Source: DROE01 sp964569865 (lineage in GTDB: Bacteria; Pseudomonadota; Alphaproteobacteria; Rhizobiales; Devosiaceae). Taken from it: a DNA stretch of 64,000 bases. The stretch's first letter is position 1, and each line of letters opens with the position of its first letter. Of the stretch, positions 1 to 8,461 are shown in pieces. The position numbers and the translations under genes were made by a program. The stretch is taken from positions 7,025 through 71,024 of the forward strand of contig CAZMVQ010000002.1 of NCBI GenBank assembly GCA_964569865.1, in the 5' to 3' direction. Below the pieces are notes generated by a model, which was not told the DNA's origin, made no database searches, and was given only the letters and a program-made list of their open reading frames with translations.

Positions 1-19
1 TATCGATGGGGTCTCTCAT
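1..19 (-). CDS. clpP: ATP-dependent Clp protease proteolytic subunit, 5' end only
   Basis: Only the first six codons are inside the window; they read MRDPID on the minus strand and the gene runs off the left edge. A GGAG ribosome binding site lies about nine bases before the ATG. Alphaproteobacterial ClpP commonly begins MRDPV-[DE]-TYM, so the fragment fits the serine protease that partners with ClpX and ClpA in the cytoplasm. The identification rests on six residues plus a good ribosome binding site and a heat-shock-like promoter upstream, so it is tentative. Confidence 0.5.
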
Positions 20-110
20 AAAAATCTCCAAAAAATTTCGAATCAGCGCCGGGAATTTCCCGCGTATAATGCTGATTGCAACCGATGCCGGTTAAAAGTC
101 GATTAAAGGC

Positions 111-139
111 ATTTAGGTGCAGTTGCACCAAGGTTCAAG
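111..139 (-). promoter_or_regulatory. Possible heat-shock (RpoH-like) promoter for clpP
   Basis: On the minus strand CTTGAA (139-134) and CCTAAAT (117-111) are separated by 16 bases. This resembles the alphaproteobacterial sigma-32 pattern CTTG-N(17-18)-CCATAT, about 90 bases before the clpP start. The rest of 20-228 holds two small palindromes (around 51-61 and 80-93) of unknown role. Confidence 0.3.
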
Positions 140-264
140 TGTTGAGGGGTATTCAATTAATTCCCAATCACTATGGGGCTGAAACAATGAATAAAAAACC
201 AATGAATTTTGTTTTTATTTGCTGAGAATTGAGGCAAGGTTATGAATCTATGATGAGGGTAAAA

Positions 265-1527
265 ATGAGTGATACTGGATTTTTTAAATTAGAGCTTGAA
301 ACAAACATGCTGGATTGCGATCCGCAAAACCCGACATTTGTGCAAAATCCATATGAGCTTTACGAGCAATTACACAAAAACAGCCCAAGCTTTTTTTGGA
401 AGCAATATGGTCATTGGTGTTTCGCCGGATGGGATCAGGTTAATGCCCTGTTGCGAGACAGGCGCTTTGGTCGCCAGATATTGCACAAGATGAGCCGGGA
501 TGAATTGGGATGGCCTGAACCACTCGAACACACCAAAGATTTTGACCTTTCTGAAAAATACTCGCTGTTGGCGCTAGAGGCGCCCGCCCATACGCGCCTT
601 AGGTTATTGGTAAACAGAGCTTTTATCTCGCGCCAGATCGAGCAATTGCGCCCGCAAGTCGAGCGATTAGCTAACTGGTCTATCGACAGGTTTGAAGACA
701 AGAAACAGATTGATTTCATAAAGGAATTTGCAACCCCCATTCCGATTCTAATCATCACGCAGATGCTGGATATCCCATCTGAAATGGGTCAGCAATTGCT
801 CGACTGGTCCCATAAAATCGTCGCCATGTATATGTTTGGCCGTTCCCGTGAAGATGAAATTATAGCCAATCAGGCGGCAAAAGAATTCTCGGACTATTTA
901 CGAGGAGTGATCACTGACAGACGTAAAAATCTGGGTGATGATTTGCTCTCGCATATGATAACAACTCAGGTAAAAGGTGATCACCTTAGCGAAGAAAACC
1001 TCAGCGAAGACGAGCTGATTTCAACTACAATTCTTTTGCTCAATGCCGGGCATGAGGCCACCGTTCATCAAAGCGGCAACGCGCTTAAAACCATTCTTCA
1101 AAGTTCGTATGATCCCAAAAAATTGTTCGCCAATGACGAGCAAACAGCGGCCACTATCGAAGAGGCCATTCGCTTTGATGCGCCTTTGCACATGTTCACC
1201 CGCTATGCCCTTGAGGATGTGGAGCTTGAGAACGGAATAGTTTTGAAACAAGGCGAAGAAATTGGCTTGATGCTGGCGGCGGCTAATCGTGACCCGGCCC
1301 GGTTTGAAAATGCGCAAAAATTTGATCCGTTCCGTAAAAACAATATCAATGTAACATTTAGCGCCGGAATTCATTTTTGTATTGGTGCGCCTCTGGCCCG
1401 ACTGGAAATGCAAGCGGGTCTAAAAGTTTTGTTTGAAAGATTGCCCAATCTAAAACTGGCAGAAGCGCCGCAATATTCCAACTCTTATCATTTCCACGGC
1501 TTGGAAAAGCTGATGGTTAGCTGGTGA
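265..1527 (+). CDS. Cytochrome P450
   Basis: A soluble, bacterial-type P450 of about 420 residues, with no signal peptide or membrane anchor. The heme-binding loop FSAGIHFCIG has its thiolate ligand at about Cys372, and the K-helix ExxR is E300-x-x-R303. The I-helix oxygen-activation motif reads AGHEAT (261-266): the acidic residue is present, but the usual catalytic Thr after it is Ala, as in P450eryF (AGFEAS). The start chosen is the ATG at 265, with GAGGG five bases upstream; ATGs at 250 and 253 and a TTG at 229 are in frame and possible. No ferredoxin or reductase gene is adjacent, so electrons must come from partners encoded elsewhere. The substrate cannot be inferred. Confidence 0.93.
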   Translation: MSDTGFFKLELETNMLDCDPQNPTFVQNPYELYEQLHKNSPSFFWKQYGHWCFAGWDQVNALLRDRRFGRQILHKMSRDELGWPEPLEHTKDFDLSEKYSLLALEAPAHTRLRLLVNRAFISRQIEQLRPQVERLANWSIDRFEDKKQIDFIKEFATPIPILIITQMLDIPSEMGQQLLDWSHKIVAMYMFGRSREDEIIANQAAKEFSDYLRGVITDRRKNLGDDLLSHMITTQVKGDHLSEENLSEDELISTTILLLNAGHEATVHQSGNALKTILQSSYDPKKLFANDEQTAATIEEAIRFDAPLHMFTRYALEDVELENGIVLKQGEEIGLMLAAANRDPARFENAQKFDPFRKNNINVTFSAGIHFCIGAPLARLEMQAGLKVLFERLPNLKLAEAPQYSNSYHFHGLEKLMVSW

Positions 1528-1563
1528 AGTTTTTTTGACGAGCCTAACTTTGATTACAAATTT

Positions 1564-2655
1564 CTAACTAAGCGCTTTCCACCACCAGTTGAATTTGCGG
1601 GCCATGATTTTTTCGGTCATCCATTCAACAGCTGGCATTTGGGCGGCGCCTGTGCCTGCATTGGTCATTATGGTCAGTGCAAAATCAGATTTGGGAACAA
1701 TTATTGCCTGACAAAAAAATGTTCCGGCCGAGCCGTTAATTACAGAAAGGTTTAATCTGTGCAGTGTTCCATTGGCCACTCCAAGGGAAAACCCCTGATA
1801 ACCAAAGTGAATTTTTTGCAATGTTTTGGATTTTAGATACCCATCCTGTCCGGTTAATCCGGCCAGATTTTGGCGAATATATTCGCTGAAATCAGGAGGT
1901 GTCAAAGCAAGATCACCAGCCGGGGCAATCAGGTCCGGCAATTTATATTCGTGATCCGGCCCAAGTTTTACGGTTTTATTGTTGGATATCATATGCCCCC
2001 AGGGTTGATCGGCCCCTAAATTGTTGGGCCAGCCATGGTGCATTTTTATGCCCAGCTTTTTTGCCAGTTCCGCAATCATTTGTGCATAGGATTTACCTGA
2101 GGTTTTTTCCAGCATTTGTGAAATAATAGTATAACCGGCGTTGGAATAGAGATGGTCGAATTTGCCGTTGCTTTTTCGCTTTGTTGCTGGCGGCTGTTTG
2201 AGCAAAAACTCTACAAATTGACTGGTTCGCGGACCTGAATTTTCATCCAGTTCCGGCAGATCTTCTTCATGGGAAGTAAATGCCAAAATACCCGCTTCGC
2301 ACAAAAAAAGATCCTCAAGGCTTATGTCATAATAATCATTGCGGGATTGGTTTTTTAATTCAGGAAACAGATCAAAATACCGGGTCTCCCATTGCAGTTT
2401 ACCCTCGTCAACCAGCCTGCCCGCTATCATTGCGAGCACGGATTTGGAGCATGAACCAATATGAAAAAAATCATTTATAGTTGCCGGTTCGTTTTCCTCA
2501 AAAACCCGACTTCCCTGAAGGTGTGCCGATTGAATTTCATTGGAATTCATAGTCGAGATTGCAACGGCGGGAAGGCCGAAATTTCGAGTTGCCTTGCGGG
2601 TCAGCTTTTTTAGGAAGTCATCATTGATGGATGAGGAAAAAAGTTGAATGTTCAT
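1564..2655 (-). CDS. Serine hydrolase, class C beta-lactamase / esterase-like family
   Basis: A 363-residue protein of the beta-lactamase-related serine hydrolase family (penicillin-binding-protein fold). The nucleophile motif is SCSK (S68-x-x-K71) and the second motif is Y170-S-N172 in LYSNAGYT. The third, KTG-like motif is degenerate, with NGSAGTFF late in the protein as the best candidate. The N-terminus has no signal peptide, so the enzyme is probably cytoplasmic, arguing against a resistance beta-lactamase and for an esterase or peptidase acting on a small ester or amide. It converges with the P450 (36 bases between the stops) and lies 94 bases downstream of the amine oxidase on the same strand, so these two may be cotranscribed. 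The substrate is unknown. Confidence 0.85.
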   Translation of the reverse strand: MNIQLFSSSINDDFLKKLTRKATRNFGLPAVAISTMNSNEIQSAHLQGSRVFEENEPATINDFFHIGSCSKSVLAMIAGRLVDEGKLQWETRYFDLFPELKNQSRNDYYDISLEDLFLCEAGILAFTSHEEDLPELDENSGPRTSQFVEFLLKQPPATKRKSNGKFDHLYSNAGYTIISQMLEKTSGKSYAQMIAELAKKLGIKMHHGWPNNLGADQPWGHMISNNKTVKLGPDHEYKLPDLIAPAGDLALTPPDFSEYIRQNLAGLTGQDGYLKSKTLQKIHFGYQGFSLGVANGTLHRLNLSVINGSAGTFFCQAIIVPKSDFALTIMTNAGTGAAQMPAVEWMTEKIMARKFNWWWKALS

Positions 2656-2749
2656 GAAAAATCCATGTTGAAAAAATTGTCACCCGAGGTCTGCCATATC
2701 TCGTAAATTGCAACAAGGTGCAAAATCATTCCGGTCTGTATTCCAGTAT

Positions 2750-3973
2750 TTACTTTGGATAAGCAATGTCCAGAGTTTGCAATGCTTTTTCGATGATAGC
2801 CTCATCCGACAGGGCGGCCAGCTCTAACGCGGGTGAGCCACCATTGAAGGCTAAAATAACCGGTTTGCCCAAGTATCGATATAGATTTAGCCATTGATTG
2901 AACTGCCCTTGAGGAAGATCGTTCTCGGGTGTTATAATCCATGTGGTATCTTTGCCCCAAAAGGGTTGATCAAATAAAAGATAAACCTTGTCCAGTGTTC
3001 CCATACCGAGCCGGGTAATCGCGTTGGTTTTATTGTCGGGCAGTGGTGGATCAAATTTAATGCTATCGTTTTTTAGTACGCCAAGCGGAACAGTTATGAT
3101 GACAGCGTCAAAAACTTTTTCAGTTGCGCCCGCCAAGCCAACACTTGCGCCTTGATTGCCATATGTTATGCGATCTATGGGTGTTGATAATCTGACGGTG
3201 TAATCGCCCCTTAAAGCGTCAAAAATATCTGCATATCCGTTGGGAAATTTTACATCGGGACCACCATAGCTGCTTTGCAGAAAATAGGCTGTTCTATTGA
3301 TCTGGTCGATATCGGCGCCAGCATCGTGCTGAATTTCAACAATATCTTCTACCCAGTTGGGTACATCACGATCGCTGATAATGCGACCGTCTTGCCCTTT
3401 GATAATATAGGTGTCATCTGTTTCGATGCGCTGCTGCCCAATTGAATCCGCTAATTCTGTCAGTGGATTTTTATCTGTTCCATGAATCCAACTTGCTCCC
3501 AAATCCAGCGGAAACCCTAGGCGATGGTCTGTCCAGATACGCCCGCCAATTCGGTTGCGAGCTTCAAAAACGCTTACATTTAATCCTTGGTCAGCAAGTT
3601 TGTGGGCAGCGGATAATCCGCTCATACCGGCCCCGATGATTGCGATGTTCCGGTGGTTCCCGTTTAATATAAAGCCAGCGGTTTTCTGGCCTGATTCATA
3701 GGCGGCATGAACGGTGCTATTGTAGTCTGAGAACACGGCTTCACCGGCAAAATATAACCGGTCGCCTATCGGTCTCTCCAATGCACGGGTATCGCCGCGC
3801 CGCGCCCCTTTGGCTATGTAAGAATAGGAGCCAAAAGAATACGGATCACGGCTCCAGTTGGTCCTGATAAAGCCCAAAAGATTGCGGTTTTTGCCTGCCT
3901 GCGCTCCATGCCAGGGCGTAAATCCTGCCAGCACACTGCCACCCAATCCATAAAGTATAGAACGTCGATCCAT
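2750..3973 (-). CDS. Tat-exported flavin amine oxidase with circularly permuted domain order
   Basis: 407 residues from the ATG at 3973; a TTG directly upstream is also in frame. The N-terminus is a twin-arginine signal (DRRSILYGLGG, then a hydrophobic stretch and GAQA), so export of the folded flavoprotein is expected. Residues about 33-103 carry what is normally the C-terminal end of a monoamine oxidase: NWSRDPYSFGSYSY, then GDRLYFAGEA and TVHAAYESG. Only afterwards, at about residue 110, comes the usual N-terminal FAD dinucleotide-binding motif IAIIGAGMSGLSAA (GxGxxG), with FEARNRIGGR following. The substrate domain and a terminal LQTLDIAYPK end the protein. Laid end to start, the C-terminus joins the early segment as in an ordinary amine oxidase with nothing obviously missing or doubled. 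There is no assembly gap or frameshift in the gene. The amine substrate is unknown. Confidence 0.85.
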   Translation of the reverse strand: MDRRSILYGLGGSVLAGFTPWHGAQAGKNRNLLGFIRTNWSRDPYSFGSYSYIAKGARRGDTRALERPIGDRLYFAGEAVFSDYNSTVHAAYESGQKTAGFILNGNHRNIAIIGAGMSGLSAAHKLADQGLNVSVFEARNRIGGRIWTDHRLGFPLDLGASWIHGTDKNPLTELADSIGQQRIETDDTYIIKGQDGRIISDRDVPNWVEDIVEIQHDAGADIDQINRTAYFLQSSYGGPDVKFPNGYADIFDALRGDYTVRLSTPIDRITYGNQGASVGLAGATEKVFDAVIITVPLGVLKNDSIKFDPPLPDNKTNAITRLGMGTLDKVYLLFDQPFWGKDTTWIITPENDLPQGQFNQWLNLYRYLGKPVILAFNGGSPALELAALSDEAIIEKALQTLDIAYPK

Positions 3974-4170
3974 CAAATATTTCCACTGCTATCTTTGGTA
4001 TAGGCCCCGTTTTAATATCGCTGCGGTTGCTCATTTATGCGGCTTTTTTTAAAAAAAACCAAAGTGAAACACTACTCACTAATTCATCATGATTGTTGCA
4101 AATACTGAAAAAGGGACCTTTTGAGAGATATTTTTTTTATGTTCGATGTTCAGCAAAAAAAAAGTAAAAT
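3974..4170. other. Intergenic spacer between eno and the amine oxidase
   Basis: About 200 AT-rich bases with several A and T homopolymer tracts (for example around 4048-4060 and 4130-4165). A promoter for the amine oxidase probably lies here because it follows eno on the same strand, but no convincing -35/-10 pair or stable terminator hairpin was found. Confidence 0.3.
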
Positions 4171-5445
4171 TTAATTTTTCACAACGCTCATGCCAGCATA
4201 GGTAGCGCTCGTGCCCAACTGCTCTTCGATACGGATAAGCTGATTATATTTAGCCAAGCGTTCCGAGCGGGAAAGGGAGCCGGTTTTAATCTGACCGCAA
4301 TTTAGCGCCACTGCCAGGTCTGCAATGGTTGAATCTTCAGTTTCACCAGACCTGTGGGACATAACCGAGGTATATGCGGCACGATGAGCCGTATCCACCG
4401 CTTCAAGAGTTTCGCTCAGGGTGCCGATTTGATTAACTTTTACCAATATGGAGTTGGCAACGCCCATTTTAATGCCCGATTTTAAGCGTTCGGTGTTGGT
4501 GACAAACAAATCATCGCCTACCAGTTGGATTTTATTCCCTGATTCAACCGTATGGGCTTTCCAGCCATCCCAATCATCTTCGGCCATGCCATCTTCTATA
4601 GAGATAATGGGAAAGCGGGCCGCCAAATCGGCAAGATAGGCCACATGTTGATCGGCGCTAAGGCTCTTGCCCTCCCCGACCATTTCATATTTGCCGCCCT
4701 TATAATATTCGGAAGCGGCGCAATCCAAAGCCAGCGCCACATCTTCGCCCGGAGTAAAACCGGCCTCTTCAATGGATTTCATAATAAAACCCAGCGCTTC
4801 GTCGGCCGAACCCAAATTGGGTGCAAAGCCGCCCTCGTCCCCAACATTGGTATTGTGCCCCTTATCACTGAGGGCTTTTTTTAATGTATGGAAAATTTCA
4901 CTGCCCACCCGAACAGCATCGGCGAGGTTTTTTGCCCCGATGGGCATAATCATGAATTCCTGAATATCTATGGAATTGTCGGCGTGTTCACCGCCATTGA
5001 TGATATTCATCATTGGAACCGGCATAATGTGGGCATTGGGTCCGCCTAGATAGCGAAACAGGGGCAATTCAGAACTTTCTGCCGCGGCACGGGCTACCGC
5101 CAGCGAAACTCCAAGAATTGCATTTGCTCCCAGACGGCTTTTATTGGCGGTGCCATCGAGATCGCGCAGGGCCTGATCAAGACCGATCTGATCAAGCGCG
5201 TCCATTTCGTGAATTTCTTCAGCGATTTCAATGTTTACATTTTCCACCGCTTTGGTGACGCCTTTACCCTTATATCTGTTGCCGCCATCACGAAGTTCCA
5301 CCGCTTCATGGGCACCTGTGGATGCGCCGGAGGGAACTGCCGCTCGGCCAAAACTGCCATCATCGAGTACCACATCCACCTCGATTGTGGGGTTGCCCCG
5401 GCTGTCATAGATCTGGCGGGCGGCAACGTCGATTATTGCAGACAT
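4171..5445 (-). CDS. eno: Enolase (phosphopyruvate hydratase)
   Basis: 424 residues, the usual length. It catalyses reversible dehydration of 2-phosphoglycerate to phosphoenolpyruvate in glycolysis and can also join the RNA degradosome. Family landmarks are the N-terminal AARQIYDSRGNPTIEVDV, PSGASTGAHEAVELRD, the metal and active-site region VGDEGGFAPN, and the signature ILVKVNQIGTLSET followed by SHRSGETED. In many alphaproteobacteria eno lies just downstream of pyrG and kdsA; here a DeoR-type regulator and a DUF4169 gene occupy that interval and kdsA is absent. Confidence 0.98.
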   Translation of the reverse strand: MSAIIDVAARQIYDSRGNPTIEVDVVLDDGSFGRAAVPSGASTGAHEAVELRDGGNRYKGKGVTKAVENVNIEIAEEIHEMDALDQIGLDQALRDLDGTANKSRLGANAILGVSLAVARAAAESSELPLFRYLGGPNAHIMPVPMMNIINGGEHADNSIDIQEFMIMPIGAKNLADAVRVGSEIFHTLKKALSDKGHNTNVGDEGGFAPNLGSADEALGFIMKSIEEAGFTPGEDVALALDCAASEYYKGGKYEMVGEGKSLSADQHVAYLADLAARFPIISIEDGMAEDDWDGWKAHTVESGNKIQLVGDDLFVTNTERLKSGIKMGVANSILVKVNQIGTLSETLEAVDTAHRAAYTSVMSHRSGETEDSTIADLAVALNCGQIKTGSLSRSERLAKYNQLIRIEEQLGTSATYAGMSVVKN

Positions 5446-5497
5446 GGGAAAAACCTTTTTTGTGACTTGGTGTTAAAGCTAACGATTACGTGGGTTT

Positions 5498-5536
5498 GGG
5501 TCTTGACCCTTGGGTCTGACCCTAGGGTCAAGACCC
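5498..5536. repeat. Nested inverted repeat between deoR-type gene and eno
   Basis: A perfect 13-base inverted repeat, GGGTCTTGACCCT (5498-5510) and AGGGTCAAGACCC (5524-5536), flanks a 13-base centre that is itself palindromic (GGGTC-T-GACCC). It could fold as a long hairpin or as three short GGGTC/GACCC hairpins. No T-tract follows on either strand, so it is not a textbook intrinsic terminator. It sits about 55-90 bases upstream of the eno start and could be an operator, an RNA processing site or a short mobile palindrome. Confidence 0.6.
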
Positions 5537-5602
5537 TAGATACGCCCAACGGATAAAAAATGAAAGTGGTGAAGCAAATTGCGGGCGAAGGTCTGTGGAA
5601 AA

Positions 5603-6364
5603 TCAGGAGGCCTGCACAAGTTCCACGTTATTTTCAGCACAGATGGAGCGGATTTTTTCGCTTTTGCAAACATCGGTTACAAATGTGTCCACCTGAGACA
5701 GGTGGCCAATTCTGACCGGGGCCGTGCGCTCTGTCTTGGTGCTATCGGCAACAAGAATTACGTGGCGAGCATTTTCAATGATCGCCTGCGCTACTTTTAC
5801 TTCGCGAAAATCATAGTCAAATAGTGCGCCGGTCTGATCAATTGCCGATACCCCGATAATTGCATAATCCACGGAAAATTGGCGGATAAAATCAACTGCC
5901 GCCTCCCCCACAATGCCTCCGTCTGAGGCGCGAACTACACCGCCGGTGATTATGATTTCAAACTGTTTATATACTCGCATGCGGTTGGCGACATTGATAT
6001 TGTTGGTAATTACCATTAATCCGTCGCGCTTAAGTAGAGCGTGGCTAACCGCTTCTGTTGTCGTGCCGATATTGATAAAAAGAGACGCATTGTCAGGGAT
6101 TATTTCCGCTGCGGCGCGCCCGATTGCTTGTTTTTCAGTTTCAGAAATCAGTCGGCGTTGCTCATATTCCATATTTTCCGTACCAGAGGGAAACATGGCC
6201 CCCCCGTGAACTCTGGAAAGGATGCGGGCGCGGCAAAGTTCGTTTAAGTCTTTGCGAATGGTTTGTGGAGTGACTTCAAAACGCGCTGCAAGTTCATCAA
6301 CCCCTACCCGGCCGACAAGTCTGGCGGTTTCAACAATTTCCTGGTGACGAGGATGGATATACAT
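5603..6364 (-). CDS. DeoR/GlpR-family transcriptional regulator
   Basis: 253 residues. The N-terminal DeoR helix-turn-helix spans about residues 5-57 (HQEIVETARL ... VTPQTIRKDLNELC, then RVHGGA). The rest is a sugar-phosphate sensor domain related to ribose-5-phosphate isomerase, with the IGTTTEAVSHAL phosphate-binding loop near residue 100 and VADSTK near 205. Members typically repress sugar or polyol catabolic genes until a phosphorylated sugar binds; GlpR senses glycerol 3-phosphate. No sugar transporter or kinase is adjacent. The nearest downstream gene on the same strand is eno, 157 bases away, and the palindrome between them is a candidate binding site, though that link is inference. 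Confidence 0.9.
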   Translation of the reverse strand: MYIHPRHQEIVETARLVGRVGVDELAARFEVTPQTIRKDLNELCRARILSRVHGGAMFPSGTENMEYEQRRLISETEKQAIGRAAAEIIPDNASLFINIGTTTEAVSHALLKRDGLMVITNNINVANRMRVYKQFEIIITGGVVRASDGGIVGEAAVDFIRQFSVDYAIIGVSAIDQTGALFDYDFREVKVAQAIIENARHVILVADSTKTERTAPVRIGHLSQVDTFVTDVCKSEKIRSICAENNVELVQAS

Positions 6365-6494
6365 GCCTAAATCTCTGCTTAATTGTTCACGTTTTTTCAG
6401 ACAATACTAATGAATTGGCCAGAGCAAAAGATATTTATGATCACGGGTTATAAATTGTAAGTTATTTCACCGACGAGGCAGTTTCAAACAAAAC

Positions 6495-6674
6495 CTACTC
6501 TTTTGGTTTTTGATGATTGTCCAATAATTTTTCCGCAATCTTTTGGCGGGTTTCAATCAATTTTTTTTCGCTTTTAGTCCGGCCGAATTTTATACGATTT
6601 TCATTTGCCTGTTGTTGTTTTTTTACGTTATCGCGGCTTTTTCTGGCCTTGTTGAGGTTGATGATTTTACTCAA
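6495..6674 (-). CDS. DUF4169 family small basic protein
   Basis: A 59-residue, highly charged protein beginning SKIINLNKARKSRDNVKK, with FGRTKSEKKL in the middle. The IVNLRxARK opening and FGRxKxEK core match DUF4169, a short Lys/Arg-rich family found mainly in alphaproteobacteria, with no known function. The start is taken as TTG at 6674, where GGGAG lies eight bases upstream; a further TTG at 6689 is in frame. It begins about 25 bases after the pyrG stop on the same strand and is probably cotranscribed with it. Confidence 0.8.
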   Translation of the reverse strand: MSKIINLNKARKSRDNVKKQQQANENRIKFGRTKSEKKLIETRQKIAEKLLDNHQKPKE

Positions 6675-6698
6675 TGTACAAGCTCCCAAGGCTAGCCC

Positions 6699-8327
6699 CT
6701 AAACCAAACGTCCCTGCTTCAGTGAAGCCTTGATAAACGAGGCGAACAATGGATGTGGTTCAAACGGGCGCGATTTAAGTTCGGGATGAAACTGCACACC
6801 GATAAACCATGGATGATCGGTTCTTTCAACGATCTCGGGCAGTTTTCCATCAGGTGAAGTACCAGAAAACAATAATCCATTGGCTTCCAAAACTTTGCGA
6901 TAAGCCATGTTTACTTCGTAACGGTGACGATGGCGCTCTGAAATTCTTGTGGTGCCGTAAATGTCTGCAACCCTTGATCCGCGTACCAGTTGAGCAGGAT
7001 ATGCCCCCAAACGCATGGTGCCGCCAAGATCGGTATTTTTATCACGTTCCTGTTTGACGTTGCCCTTTATCCAGTCGGTCATCAGGCCAACTACCGGTTC
7101 TTTAGTTTCTCCAAATTCGGTTGATCCGGCTTTTTTTATTCTTGCGGTGTTGCGGGCCGCTTCGATACAGGCCATTTGCATGCCAAAGCAAATGCCAAAA
7201 TACGGCACTCCACGTAAGCGGGCAAATTTTGCGGCCGCAATCTTGCCTTTTGATCCACGTTCGCCAAATCCTCCCGGCACTAAAATGCCGTGTATGCCTT
7301 CAAGAAACGGAGCCGGATCGTCCTTTTCGAAAATTTCGGAATCAATCCAGCTGATATTAACTCGCACCCGATTGGCGATACCGCCATGAATTAGAGCCTC
7401 GGATAAAGATTTATAGGCATCTTTTAAGCCAGTATATTTACCAACAATGGCAATATTGACCTTGCCCTCGGCGTTGTGAATTCCATCTGAAACCGCCTCC
7501 CATTGGGACAGGTCAGGGTCTGGCGCGTCCTTGATATCAAAGGCTTTAAGCAGTTCCAGATCAAGGCCTTCTTTATGATAGGCGATTGGCACATCATAAA
7601 TCGAAGATACATCCAGCCCTTGAATAACCGCGTTTTCGCGCACATTGCAAAAGCGGGAAAGTTTTTGCCTTTCAGCCTTTGGAATTGGACGGTCACAACG
7701 TACCAGCAAAATATCGGGCTGGATGCCAATGGAGCGCAATTCTTTCACCGAGTGCTGAGTTGGCTTGGTTTTAAGCTCTCCGGCACTTGGAATATACGGC
7801 ATCAGGGTCAGGTGAATATAAACCACATCACCACGGGGTAAATCATTGCCAAGCTGGCGAATGGCTTCAAAAAACGGTAAGGCTTCAATATCGCCAACCG
7901 TGCCCCCGATTTCGCACAACACGAAATCGAAATCGTCATTATCGGCCAGAACAAAGTTTTTAATCTCGTCGGTAACGTGGGGAATTACCTGCACCGTGGC
8001 CCCGAGATAATCACCTCGGCGCTCTTTGGTGATAATATCGGAATAGATGCGCCCGGTGGTGATATTGTCCTGCTGGTTGGCGGAGCGGCCGGTAAAGCGC
8101 TCGTAATGGCCCAGATCAAGATCGGTCTCTGCCCCGTCATCGGTGACAAAAACCTCCCCATGCTGGGTTGGCGACATGGTGCCGGGATCGACATTGAGAT
8201 AGGGGTCGAGCTTTCTAAGGCGAACCTTATATCCACGCGCCTGCAAAACAGCGCCAAGGGCGGCTGATGCCAGACCTTTACCAAGTGAGGAGACCACGCC
8301 CCCGGTTATAAAAACATAACGAGCCAT
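6699..8327 (-). CDS. pyrG: CTP synthase
   Basis: 542 residues, full length. It aminates UTP to CTP with ATP and glutamine. The N-terminal synthase domain opens with ARYVFITGGVVSSLGKGL, a P-loop-like motif, and the middle contains CEIGGTVGDIE. The C-terminal class I glutamine amidotransferase domain has the oxyanion segment GGFGERG, the nucleophile Cys in YFGICFGMQ, and the catalytic His/Glu in GVQFHPE. It lies between secG and DUF4169 on the same strand. kdsA, a frequent downstream neighbour of pyrG in this class, is not here. Confidence 0.98.
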   Translation of the reverse strand: MARYVFITGGVVSSLGKGLASAALGAVLQARGYKVRLRKLDPYLNVDPGTMSPTQHGEVFVTDDGAETDLDLGHYERFTGRSANQQDNITTGRIYSDIITKERRGDYLGATVQVIPHVTDEIKNFVLADNDDFDFVLCEIGGTVGDIEALPFFEAIRQLGNDLPRGDVVYIHLTLMPYIPSAGELKTKPTQHSVKELRSIGIQPDILLVRCDRPIPKAERQKLSRFCNVRENAVIQGLDVSSIYDVPIAYHKEGLDLELLKAFDIKDAPDPDLSQWEAVSDGIHNAEGKVNIAIVGKYTGLKDAYKSLSEALIHGGIANRVRVNISWIDSEIFEKDDPAPFLEGIHGILVPGGFGERGSKGKIAAAKFARLRGVPYFGICFGMQMACIEAARNTARIKKAGSTEFGETKEPVVGLMTDWIKGNVKQERDKNTDLGGTMRLGAYPAQLVRGSRVADIYGTTRISERHRHRYEVNMAYRKVLEANGLLFSGTSPDGKLPEIVERTDHPWFIGVQFHPELKSRPFEPHPLFASFIKASLKQGRLV

Positions 8328-8404
8328 GGGCCATGACCTTAATGAACAAACAAACGATTCGGGTAGTAAATTTTGTCGTTATAGAAAGATATTTTTGTTT
8401 CGGG

Positions 8405-8432
8405 CAAAAAAGAAGGGGATGCATGCACCCCC
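8405..8432 (-). terminator. Rho-independent terminator after secG
   Basis: Read on the minus strand after the secG stop: GGGG-TGCATGCAT-CCCC, with a self-complementary TGCATGCA centre that can extend the stem, followed by TTCTTTTTT. It is correctly oriented to end the tpiA-secG transcript, so pyrG should have its own promoter between about 8330 and 8404. Confidence 0.75.
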
Positions 8433-8461
8433 AAACTTTAAAATTTTATTTTTCAGCGCAC

